Positions 53,767-61,560 of a stretch of DNA of 64,000 nt are shown here, piece by piece. Numbering within the stretch: the stretch's first letter is position 1; every line of letters begins with the position of its first letter. The DNA comes from an uncultured Clostridia bacterium (GTDB lineage: Bacteria; Bacillota; Clostridia; Oscillospirales; Ruminococcaceae). The translations under genes were made by a program, and so were the position numbers. The stretch lies in NCBI GenBank assembly GCA_944388075.1, contig CALXHI010000037.1:17363-81362 (forward strand), given 5' to 3'. Under the pieces are notes generated by a model that was given only the letters and a program-made list of their open reading frames with translations, made no database searches and was not told the DNA's origin.

Positions 53767-54576
53767 ATGAGTCACCAATTGCGCATTCTTCTCAATATCC
53801 CAATCTTTCTTCGGTCTGCCGCTATCATGCAGGTCATTCAAAACGCAAACTTCTGGCACTGTGTCTGCGAAAACAATGCCCACAGCATCCGAACCAACTA
53901 TCAACGCATCCAACCGGACTGCGTTTTGCTTTGCGTCAACCAATTGAATGACGATATGAAGGAAACGCTCTGCCACATTCATAAGGAGATCGGCAATCGC
54001 CTGTTTTTGCTATACGCACAATGTACATCTATCTCCCAATTCGTGGCTATGGCATTACCGGAAGCGCAGCAGCTGCCCTGTGATGCACGGCTGCTGCTCG
54101 ACCGCATCATCGGCGTGAGTGCCACCCATTTGCCATTTTCACATGACTATGCTTTCGGTCGATCGGCGGCAGTCGCATTGAGCAATGCCACAACCCATAT
54201 CCTAACAGAGTTTCACATCAATCCGCAGATGCAAGGCTACTATTTTTTACGTTCGGCATTACAGTACATATTTTGCAGTTCCATCCAAAAGCCCAATATG
54301 AGTCGGGACATTTATCCAAAACTCTCCGCACATTATTGCAGTTCGCCACAGCGAGTGGAACACTCCATGCGTACCGCCTTGCATCATGCCTATTCATTGC
54401 ACAACGCCACCGATGATACGGTATACGGGAAATCTCCTGCGAAAAATCGGCAAGCTCCGTCCAATCGAGAATTTTTATTGAACGCACATGCGCTGCTGCG
54501 ACAGACATTGCAGGAACAGGGAATTTTAGAAGGTATGCTGCTCTTACTGGCACCGCAAACAGAGGATTGCCGCTAG
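53767..54576 (+). CDS. Spo0A-like transcription factor with degenerate receiver domain
   Basis: 269 residues. The C-terminal part (about 140-246) matches the Spo0A DNA-binding domain: QGYYFLRSALQYI near 156, DIYPKLSAHY near 181, the recognition helix PQRVEHSMRTALHHAY (194-209) and PSNREFL near 231. The N-terminal part (1-110) has receiver-like strand order but none of the needed residues: the DD pair at 10-11 is NI, and the phosphoacceptor position is C56 in DCVLLC. The switch Thr and conserved Lys are also missing. It therefore cannot be activated by phosphorylation and may act as a constitutive, ligand-controlled or antagonistic regulator. ATG 53767 has AAAAGGAG upstream. Confidence 0.85.
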   Translation: MSHQLRILLNIPIFLRSAAIMQVIQNANFWHCVCENNAHSIRTNYQRIQPDCVLLCVNQLNDDMKETLCHIHKEIGNRLFLLYAQCTSISQFVAMALPEAQQLPCDARLLLDRIIGVSATHLPFSHDYAFGRSAAVALSNATTHILTEFHINPQMQGYYFLRSALQYIFCSSIQKPNMSRDIYPKLSAHYCSSPQRVEHSMRTALHHAYSLHNATDDTVYGKSPAKNRQAPSNREFLLNAHALLRQTLQEQGILEGMLLLLAPQTEDCR

Positions 54577-54695
54577 GGCGACACCGCACAAAGATTGTGC
54601 GTCAGATGCACAGTCGTTTTTTTTGTGAAATATGACGGAAAAAGCGCAAACAGATGGCGTGCAAAGCCGTCAGGCGGTCTTTGTGCGGTGTTGCC
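54577..54695. mobile_element. MITE-like element, short copy (119 bp)
   Basis: Same terminal inverted repeats as 20719-20889 (GGCGACACCGCACAAAG / CTTTGTGCGGTGTTGCC). The sub-terminal sequence is shared, but about 50 internal bases are missing. The left end abuts the TAG stop of the Spo0A-like gene and the right end abuts the reverse-strand stop (TTA) of the AI-2E-family gene. It can fold back on itself and so may act as a bidirectional terminator. Confidence 0.8.
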
Positions 54696-55805
54696 TTAGA
54701 CATCCTGCTCGGAAAACAGCAGCGCATAGAGCACAGCCGTCAGCGGTACGCCGATCAGCATGCCGCCGATACCGAAAAATCCGCCGCCAATCACAATCGC
54801 AGCCAATACCCATGCCGGCGGCAAGCCAATCGAATGCCCAACAATGCGCGGATAAATCAGATTGCTTTCGATTTGTTGGAGTACCAGCACGAACAGCAAA
54901 AACCACAGAACCGATTTGGGCTGTGCCAACAGCAGAATCAAGGCGCAGGGAATCGTTCCGAGAATCGGCCCGACATAGGGAACAATATTCGTAATGCCCA
55001 AAATCACACTGATCAGCACCGGATACGAAAACCCAAACAACCGCATACCGCCATAACACAATCCACCCAAGATCAGCGATTCCATACACTGAGAAGTCAG
55101 GAATCCGGCAAAGGTATGGCATGCCATGCGAGCCGTTTTTGCAAGACGATCGACGGTTGCCGTTCCGCACAGCCGTTCGCCGATTTGCCGCAGCTGTCGT
55201 TTCAGACGCACTTGATCGGCAAGCAGGTAGAACGAAAAAATCGCCCCGATGCCGATATCCACCACGCAGGCAAGCCAATCGGCTGTCACATCATAGGTTT
55301 TCAGCAGCAGTTCTGGCACATAGCCCTGTATCGACTGCAACAGACTGCGTACCCATTCGGTTTGCAGCCAGTCCGGCCAGAGCCATTGCCGATAGCGTTG
55401 CAGCCATGCCGTCAAATTCTGCCGATAGAATGCAAAGTTGTCAATCAATGCCTGCACCGATGCCACCAGCTCCGGCACGAGAATACAGATCAACCCCGTG
55501 AGGGCTAGTCCCACCAATAACACCGTTGCCGACAGCGCGAGAAGCCGGCAAAGACGTTCCGAGAGATGCAGACGGGATGCGGCAATATCTCGCTCAAATC
55601 GTCGAAACGGTCGATTCAATACCGTCGCATACAGCAACCCCAGCAGCAGTGGCCGCAGCGTACATAACACCGCACTGAACGCAGACAAAAAACCCTCATA
55701 CCGTAACAATAAAAACGCAAGGAGCAGCAAAATCGTTCCGCTTGTGACAATCGGCAGCACCCATGGATGCCGCAGTAAATCCAGCGGACGGGGTCGTTTT
55801 GACAT
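54696..55805 (-). CDS. AI-2E family membrane transporter/permease
   Basis: 369 residues with seven or eight helices. Family blocks: LGLLYATVLNRPFRRFE near 54 and, in the C-terminal half, GGLCYGGMRLFGFSYPVLISVILGITNIVPYVGPILGTIP near 246-285 and PRIVGHSIGLPPAWVLAAIVIGG near 317-340. The central region (110-230) is largely soluble. Called AI-2E by family name only; transport of a signal molecule is not shown. GAAAGGAG precedes the ATG. Confidence 0.9.
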   Translation of the reverse strand: MSKRPRPLDLLRHPWVLPIVTSGTILLLLAFLLLRYEGFLSAFSAVLCTLRPLLLGLLYATVLNRPFRRFERDIAASRLHLSERLCRLLALSATVLLVGLALTGLICILVPELVASVQALIDNFAFYRQNLTAWLQRYRQWLWPDWLQTEWVRSLLQSIQGYVPELLLKTYDVTADWLACVVDIGIGAIFSFYLLADQVRLKRQLRQIGERLCGTATVDRLAKTARMACHTFAGFLTSQCMESLILGGLCYGGMRLFGFSYPVLISVILGITNIVPYVGPILGTIPCALILLLAQPKSVLWFLLFVLVLQQIESNLIYPRIVGHSIGLPPAWVLAAIVIGGGFFGIGGMLIGVPLTAVLYALLFSEQDV

Positions 55806-55834
55806 AGGCTGCTCCTTTCGTATTGCGATTGCGT

Positions 55835-56347
55835 TCAGATTTGCAGGCGCAGCTGACTAATCAGCGATGCCATGCGATCCCAGGTTTCCTGATTGACCTT
55901 ACCGGTTTCCGGCAGACCGCTAATGGTTTGCAGCTGCATGATCGCATCGGCGGTCGGGATTTCATAGATACCGGATACCGTCACCGTTGCCAAATTGCCA
56001 TAGCGGCCTGCCAACAGATTCAGCAGTACCTGCACGATGTATACGAGTTCGCCGCTGTCGCCCTGTTGCAGCACAAAGCCCCCGTTCGGGAACAGCACCA
56101 AAGGCTTGGGCGGATTGATCTGCCGCTGATATGCCCATACAATCGCATCCCATGTCGCATCGTCAATTTCTCCGGTCACCGGCAAACCATACGCCTGTTG
56201 AAAGGCTCTGACTGCAAGGGCTGCCTCTGCGGTCATTTGATTGGTCGGCACAACAATCGGAATGCGTGCATCCTGCAACGCTATGACATAGAGATAGTGC
56301 AGAATCTCTTTTACATGCTCCTGCTGCTGTTGTTTGGAATAGATCAT
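55835..56347 (-). CDS. Peptidoglycan-binding (PG_binding_1) protein, short
   Basis: 170 residues with two PG_binding_1 repeats: the first is about 10-80 (AVRAFQQAYGLPVTGEIDDATWDAI) and the second about 95-165 (DAIMQLQTISGLPETGKVNQETWDRM). No signal peptide or catalytic domain. GAGGAGG lies just before the ATG. It follows the SpoIID-like protein by 10 bp in the same operon. Such short proteins bind cell-wall glycans and often work with spore cortex or coat proteins, which is inference here. Confidence 0.83.
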   Translation of the reverse strand: MIYSKQQQQEHVKEILHYLYVIALQDARIPIVVPTNQMTAEAALAVRAFQQAYGLPVTGEIDDATWDAIVWAYQRQINPPKPLVLFPNGGFVLQQGDSGELVYIVQVLLNLLAGRYGNLATVTVSGIYEIPTADAIMQLQTISGLPETGKVNQETWDRMASLISQLRLQI

Positions 56348-56357
56348 GGTATCCTCC

Positions 56358-57752
56358 TCACGACGCTGTAATAGTATAGCCCGGTGCCTGGTACGGCCGC
56401 TTGCCCGAACCACAGCGAATATCCGAATACACGCCGGCAATTGCATCCCATGTCGCTGCATTGACCACACCCGTGACCGGCAGCCCGTATTCTTTCTGAA
56501 ATGCCTGCACAGCGGATTTGGTAATCGGTCCGAAATAGCCGGTGTCGGAAACAGCCGGTATCGCCGGATCATGCTGCGACAAATAGGTCAGGTATTGCTG
56601 GATTGTCCTCACATTCTCACTGGTCACGCCTTCACGCAATATCTCCTGTGGAAACAGCCTGCCGCAGCCCGTATCCGGTTCCGACTCCAATATGCCCTGA
56701 TAGGCGGCATATAATTCATTCCATGTTTCACGATCCATGATACCGGTTTGCGGCAATCCAAACGTTTTCTGAAAACTACGTACCGATGCGGTTGTCTGTT
56801 CATCGTATTGTCCGGTGATCTGTATGGGAGTCACCGAAGCATAGTATGCCCCGACAACCGCCAAATAATATTGAAAGGATCGGACAAATGGTCCGGAATC
56901 GCCCGGCTGTAAAAGACTCGGATGATCCTGCGGAATTTCGCCGTAGGTCACACCCTCCGATTCCAATTCCGCAAGCTGCTTGACACTCGCATAAATATAG
57001 GAAATCTGATACCATGTCGCCTCATCGACTGCGCCGGTCGGATTAAGGTTGAAGTTACGCTGAAATGCCTCGACTGCCTCCTGTGTCTGTGTATCAAAAA
57101 CACCGTCCACGGCTGCAATCTTTGGAATGTTCGGGAAATTGTTGGAGATGCGGTTCAGCTGTGTCTGGATGATCTGCACATCATTGCTGACCTCTCCATA
57201 GGTAAGCACACGATCGGGATAGGATTCGGTCGTGTTGCGAATATCGGTCGCCTTGACCAGCTCGATGTCCTCCCCGTAGTAATGCTGCAAAATCTCAAAC
57301 GGCGTATAGCCTTGCTCTGCCAATTCCACCGTGCCCCACTGCGACAATCCGGCACAGGTCACGGTCGTACCATTGCAAAACGAGGTGAACATTGGCTCAA
57401 TCGAACCGATTCTTCGCACATAATAGGTGTACAGTTCATCGACCAATCGGCTGATGTTGTCGAAAATTTCTCTGCCGTATACAAATGCCTGATCATATTG
57501 TGTCGAGTTGGTAATGTCAAAGTCAAAGCCGCGAGAGCGATACCATTCCGTATAAATGCGGTTGAGTACAAAGCTCGTAATGACATAGATATTCGCCCGC
57601 AGCGCATTCTCCGGCCAGGTCGGATACAGTTCACTCGAGGCAACATTCTTGATGTAGTGCGGAAACGATACCGTCACATTCTCCGCATCGGATTTCGGTG
57701 CACCCAGATGGACGGTAATGGTTTCCGGAATAAAAGGTGGTCCGGTCAGCAT
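56358..57752 (-). CDS. SpoIID-like protein with three peptidoglycan-binding repeats
   Basis: 464 residues. The N-terminal part (about 20-180) resembles SpoIID/LytB: ENALRANIYVITSFVLNRIY near 48, QYDQAFVYGR near 90 and CAGLSQWGTVELAEQGYTPFEILQHYYGE near 135-163. It lacks a visible catalytic Glu in the usual place, so activity is uncertain. Three PG_binding_1 units follow (roughly 190-265, 285-360, 385-455), each ending in TWxxI. There is no signal peptide, so export would need another route, or it acts inside the mother cell as in spore morphogenesis. AAAGGAG supports the ATG at 57752. Confidence 0.8.
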   Translation of the reverse strand: MLTGPPFIPETITVHLGAPKSDAENVTVSFPHYIKNVASSELYPTWPENALRANIYVITSFVLNRIYTEWYRSRGFDFDITNSTQYDQAFVYGREIFDNISRLVDELYTYYVRRIGSIEPMFTSFCNGTTVTCAGLSQWGTVELAEQGYTPFEILQHYYGEDIELVKATDIRNTTESYPDRVLTYGEVSNDVQIIQTQLNRISNNFPNIPKIAAVDGVFDTQTQEAVEAFQRNFNLNPTGAVDEATWYQISYIYASVKQLAELESEGVTYGEIPQDHPSLLQPGDSGPFVRSFQYYLAVVGAYYASVTPIQITGQYDEQTTASVRSFQKTFGLPQTGIMDRETWNELYAAYQGILESEPDTGCGRLFPQEILREGVTSENVRTIQQYLTYLSQHDPAIPAVSDTGYFGPITKSAVQAFQKEYGLPVTGVVNAATWDAIAGVYSDIRCGSGKRPYQAPGYTITAS

Positions 57753-57766
57753 GGCGGCTCCTTTCG

Positions 57767-58375
57767 TCAATACTGCTGCATCGGATTGTAAAACCGAACG
57801 CCCTCATTCATCTGTGCATCGGGCGTTCCGAGTGGCAGCGGAATCAGGTCAAAGGTTTGCATCGAGATAATATTCGGGAATACCGGTATGTTCGAACTGT
57901 GCTCCCGATAATAGCCCGGCGCATAAACCTCAATGTCATAGTAATATGCGGTCGGGTGTCGCTGATCCGGCGTCGGCGGCGGTGCTTCCACCTGCACTGC
58001 CGGCACATAGCCACTGCTGTCCGTCACCTGTACCGCAATCAAATGCTGTGCATCACCTACAGTGCGATAGACCATCAAGGTCGCATCGGCCACCGGTCGT
58101 GCGCCCCTCGCCGTTGTGACGTTCAACCGCAGCGTACCGTAATAGCGCTCCCCATTCTCCGGCATCGGCTGCTCATCGGTTGCATCCGGCACCACAATCG
58201 GTGCTTGATCCTCCGGCAAGGGCATGGGGCTGCTCTGCGGCGGTGGGGTCGGCATGGGAAACTCCGGCGGCGGTGGAGTCGGTCTTGGCGGCACAGTCTG
58301 CCCGGACTGCCCATACATCTGCTCCATCTGCTCCCGATATCGGCGTGCAGTTTCTGCAAATTCCTGCTGATTCAT
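57767..58375 (-). CDS. Proline-rich protein with carboxypeptidase-regulatory-like domain
   Basis: 202 residues. A coiled/Glu-rich start (MNQQEFAETARRYREQMEQM) is followed by a Pro-rich linker (about 38-75) and one beta-sandwich domain (about 85-175) with GTLRLNVTTARGARPVADATLMVYR and SSGYVPAVQVEAP. This resembles CarboxypepD_reg/Big-like folds. The end is Gln/Tyr-rich. First of the three-gene minus-strand cluster with the SpoIID-like and PG-binding proteins, so probably part of a cell-wall or spore structure. ACGGAGG precedes the ATG. Confidence 0.72.
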   Translation of the reverse strand: MNQQEFAETARRYREQMEQMYGQSGQTVPPRPTPPPPEFPMPTPPPQSSPMPLPEDQAPIVVPDATDEQPMPENGERYYGTLRLNVTTARGARPVADATLMVYRTVGDAQHLIAVQVTDSSGYVPAVQVEAPPPTPDQRHPTAYYYDIEVYAPGYYREHSSNIPVFPNIISMQTFDLIPLPLGTPDAQMNEGVRFYNPMQQY

Positions 58376-58457
58376 GTGAAATTCCTCCGTTTCGCTGTGC
58401 AATTTGCGCTCAAAAGCGGTATTTCATGTTGTATTGTATGCGTTTGCCGTCCGTAAC

Positions 58458-58486
58458 TTGACAATTCACCAAAATTTGTGTATAAT
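58458..58486 (+). promoter_or_regulatory. Promoter of the CPBP protease gene
   Basis: TTGACA (58458-58463), 17-bp spacer, TATAAT (58481-58486), a perfect consensus about 48 bp before the start codon. Confidence 0.88.
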
Positions 58487-58533
58487 AATCGTACTATCTA
58501 TTTGCAAATCAATTCACGAAAGGACTGCCAATC

Positions 58534-59490
58534 ATGAACAGAGAACAATTCACCCTGCAAAACACCGTTGACATCTTCAGCCGCCTGCGCTGCCATGCCA
58601 AATTTCGCACACCAAAAAATCTCTTTCTTCAGCTTTTCATTGCCTGCGGTGTGTATATCGCTACGTTCATCCAGCAAATCGAGTTTGTGTTTGCCATCAC
58701 GCTCATCGTGCAAATTGTACTCCAAGGCAGCGGCATGTCCATGGAAGCAGCATCGGCATGGTTGGATGAAAACTCGATGCTCCTGTTTTTGTTTTCGACT
58801 GTGGCAACCATTGTCGCAGTTGCCCTCTACTGTTTCCTGATCGAACGGCGTACCCCTCGCAATATGGGCTTTTCCCGTTATCATGTGTTCTCGGATTATC
58901 TCATTGGCATGATTGCCGGTGTGGGTACGCTGAGTGCGGCGTTACTGATTGCATGGTTAGGCGGCAGCATGGAATATGTCGGCATGAATCCGAATATTGC
59001 ATGGGGGACGCTTGGACTGTTCTTCCTTGGCTGGATGATTCAGGGGTTCAGTGAGGAGTTTCTCTGCCGCAGCTATCTGATGATGAGCGTTGGCGCACAT
59101 CATCGTCCATGGGTTGCCGTATTCATCAATGCAATCATCTTTGCGGCACTCCATCTGGGCAATGACAATATTTCCGTTCTTGCCATTCTCAATCTCACCC
59201 TTTACGGTATTGTTGCCTCGCTCTACTACCTGCGCACCGACAGTGTTTGGGGGATTGCAGCCATGCACTCCATGTGGAACTGCGCACAGGGCAATCTGTT
59301 CGGCATCGAGGTCAGCGGCAATGCCATCGACGATGTCATCTGGAAATTCCAACCAACCGGCGAACATCTCTGGCTCAGCGGCGGCAGCTTTGGTTTGGAG
59401 GGCGGTCTGGGCGTCACAATTGTAGAACTTTTGAGCATTCTCGTGCTGCTTTGTATCCCCCAGCGCAAAGTTTGGGGTGAACGCCAATAA
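58534..59490 (+). CDS. CPBP-family intramembrane metalloprotease
   Basis: 318 residues, eight predicted helices. The CPBP catalytic blocks are present: EE in SEEFLCRSY near 182, ALHLGN near 210 and the HSMWN block near 251. These proteases cleave in the membrane and can give bacteriocin self-immunity or prenyl-protein processing. There is a single gene with its own promoter; the target is unknown. No bacteriocin gene was seen next to it. Confidence 0.87.
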   Translation: MNREQFTLQNTVDIFSRLRCHAKFRTPKNLFLQLFIACGVYIATFIQQIEFVFAITLIVQIVLQGSGMSMEAASAWLDENSMLLFLFSTVATIVAVALYCFLIERRTPRNMGFSRYHVFSDYLIGMIAGVGTLSAALLIAWLGGSMEYVGMNPNIAWGTLGLFFLGWMIQGFSEEFLCRSYLMMSVGAHHRPWVAVFINAIIFAALHLGNDNISVLAILNLTLYGIVASLYYLRTDSVWGIAAMHSMWNCAQGNLFGIEVSGNAIDDVIWKFQPTGEHLWLSGGSFGLEGGLGVTIVELLSILVLLCIPQRKVWGERQ

Positions 59491-59511
59491 GCATACTGCA
59501 CAAGAACAGTC

Positions 59512-59525
59512 GCATAAATTTATGC
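59512..59525. promoter_or_regulatory. 14-bp palindrome upstream of the T-box promoter
   Basis: GCATAAATTTATGC is a perfect palindrome 10 bp upstream of the -35 hexamer of the trpB2 transcript. It could be an operator or simply an AT-rich symmetric site; no matching regulator is known here. Confidence 0.4.
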
Positions 59526-59535
59526 AAGATAACGC

Positions 59536-59565
59536 TTGACAACAGCGGAATGTCGATGTTATAAT
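59536..59565 (+). promoter_or_regulatory. Promoter of the T-box/trpB2 transcript
   Basis: TTGACA (59536-59541), 18-bp spacer, TATAAT (59560-59565). Confidence 0.85.
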
Positions 59566-59574
59566 GAACACATA

Positions 59575-59837
59575 AACCGTTGATGCGGAGATAACGGTGA
59601 TGATGGTCCCACAGAGAGTCCGAGGTGCTGGAAATCGGATGGAATCCCTGTCATCAAATGGCCCGCGGAGGGCGCAGTCGGCAGGAGTCGGTAAAACTGC
59701 GACGTTGGAACTGGCGTGATCAGTCAAGGATATGTCTGTATCCGAATGAGGGCACGGGTTACCCGTGAATCAAGGTGGCACCGCGAGCGTTCTGCTCGTC
59801 CTTGACGAAGCTTTTGTCAAGGGCGAGTTGTTTTTAT
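59575..59837 (+). promoter_or_regulatory. T-box riboswitch, presumably tryptophan-specific
   Basis: The conserved T-box sequence AAGGTGGCACCGCG is at 59772-59785. It is followed by the terminator CTCGTCCTTGAC (59795-59806) / GTCAAGGGCGAG (59816-59827) and a T run. Stem I occupies roughly 59580-59680. Uncharged tRNA binding should open the terminator and allow trpB2 expression. A TGG codon occurs in the stem I region, which fits tryptophan, but the specifier loop was not folded by computation. Confidence 0.88.
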
Positions 59838-59898
59838 ATGCCCTTGACGATCCGAACCGGGGAATCCATTCCCCCAGATCCGAAAGGAGTGCATCCCA

Positions 59899-61272
59899 AT
59901 GTCCATTGAAAAAACCATCCCCTACAAGATCTATCTGCGTGAAGCCGATATGCCCAAGCAATGGTACAACCTGCGTGCAGATATGCAGAAGAAACCCGCA
60001 CCGCTGCTCAATCCGCAAACCCATGCGCCTGCCACACTCGATGATCTGACACCGGTATTCTGTCGGGAACTTGCCGAGCAGGAGCTCAACACCACCGATG
60101 CCTATATCGATATTCCCGAGGACGTGCGAAAGTTTTACATGATGTATCGCCCGTCTCCGCTGGTGCGTGCCTACTGCCTTGAGCAGGCACTCGGCACACC
60201 GGCACATATCTACTACAAGTTTGAGGGCAATAACACCAGCGGCAGCCATAAGCTGAACTCCGCAATCGCACAGGCATACTATGCGAAGAAGGAAGGTCTC
60301 AAGGGCGTGACCACCGAAACCGGTGCCGGCCAGTGGGGAACTGCGCTGTCCATGGCTTGCTCGTACTTTGGTCTGGACTGTCAGGTCTACATGGTCAAGT
60401 GCAGCTATGAGCAGAAGCCCTTCCGCCGTGAGGTCATGCGTACCTATGGCGCATCGGTCACGCCGTCCCCGTCCAATACTACGGAAGTCGGCCGCCGCAT
60501 CCTCGAAGCCCATCCCGGTACAACCGGAAGCCTTGGCTGTGCCATCTCCGAAGCAGTCGAAGTGGCTGTCAAGAAGGACGGCTATCGCTATGTGCTTGGC
60601 AGCGTCCTCAATCAGGTACTGCTGCATCAGTCCATCATCGGTCTGGAAACAAAAACCGCACTCGACCAGTACGGCATCAAGCCGGATATCATCATCGGCT
60701 GTGCCGGCGGCGGCTCGAATTTGGGCGGTCTGATTGCACCGTTCATGGGTGAAAAGCTCCGTGGCGAAGCAGATTATCGCTTTATCGCCGTCGAACCGGC
60801 ATCCTGCCCGAGCCTGACTCGCGGTAAGTACGCCTATGACTTCTGCGATACCGGCATGGTCTGCCCGCTTGCCAAGATGTATACGCTCGGCTGTGACTTC
60901 ATCCCGTCTGCCAACCACGCCGGCGGTCTGCGCTACCATGGCATGAGCAGCACACTCTCCGAGCTCTACGATCAGGGCTTGATGGAGGCAACCAGCGTCG
61001 AACAGACCCATGTGTTTGAGGCGGCAACGCAGTTTGCCCGCATTGAAGGCATTTTGCCGGCACCGGAAAGCTCTCATGCCATCCGTGTCGCCATTGATGA
61101 GGCACTCAAGTGCAAAGAAACCGGCGAAGCTAAGACCATTGTCTTTGGTCTGACCGGTACCGGCTACTTCGACATGGTCGCCTACGAGAAGTATAATAAC
61201 GGCGAGATGAGCGACTATATTCCGACCGATGCGGAGCTGGAAGCTTCTTTTGCAAAACTGCCGAAAATTTGA
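59899..61272 (+). CDS. trpB: Tryptophan synthase beta subunit, TrpB2 type (standalone)
   Basis: 457-residue PLP enzyme joining indole and serine. TrpB2-type features: a long N-terminus (MSIEKTIPYKIYLREADMPK), the PLP Lys in GSHKLNSAI near 113, ETGAGQWG near 138, CAGGGSNLGG near 274 and the C-terminal SANHAGGLRYHG near 335. No trpA or other trp gene is adjacent, which is usual for TrpB2 working from imported or salvaged indole. It is under T-box control. Strong AAAGGAG. Confidence 0.93.
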   Translation: MSIEKTIPYKIYLREADMPKQWYNLRADMQKKPAPLLNPQTHAPATLDDLTPVFCRELAEQELNTTDAYIDIPEDVRKFYMMYRPSPLVRAYCLEQALGTPAHIYYKFEGNNTSGSHKLNSAIAQAYYAKKEGLKGVTTETGAGQWGTALSMACSYFGLDCQVYMVKCSYEQKPFRREVMRTYGASVTPSPSNTTEVGRRILEAHPGTTGSLGCAISEAVEVAVKKDGYRYVLGSVLNQVLLHQSIIGLETKTALDQYGIKPDIIIGCAGGGSNLGGLIAPFMGEKLRGEADYRFIAVEPASCPSLTRGKYAYDFCDTGMVCPLAKMYTLGCDFIPSANHAGGLRYHGMSSTLSELYDQGLMEATSVEQTHVFEAATQFARIEGILPAPESSHAIRVAIDEALKCKETGEAKTIVFGLTGTGYFDMVAYEKYNNGEMSDYIPTDAELEASFAKLPKI

Positions 61273-61324
61273 TCCCGGATACTGCAAGGGCTTTTGCGAT
61301 TGAGATAGAAATGAGGTGAATGCT

Positions 61325-61513
61325 GTGGAGGCATTCTTTACCCTACCGGATGGTTCGGTGTATTTGGTGATGGCTGCCGTGGCACTGATTGCGTTGTTCG
61401 TACTGCGCACAATCAAGAAAACCGTTTGCAGAGCCATTGCCATCGTGGCAGTACTTGCGCTTCTGGCATATTTCGGCGGGCAGCTGGGCATTTCGTTTCC
61501 CTTCTTCTCGTAA
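61325..61513 (+). CDS. Small two-helix membrane protein
   Basis: 62 residues with two hydrophobic helices separated by a basic turn (IKKTVCRAI). GTG start preceded by GAGGTG. It lies between trpB2 and the degV-like gene, with 52 bp on the upstream side and about 48 bp on the downstream side, and no own promoter, so it likely belongs to the same transcript. No family recognised. Translation is plausible but unproven. Confidence 0.6.
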   Translation: MEAFFTLPDGSVYLVMAAVALIALFVLRTIKKTVCRAIAIVAVLALLAYFGGQLGISFPFFS

Positions 61514-61560
61514 GCACCGATTGATTCCGCATGATACCATTCCCGTTGAAAGGAGCTTAT

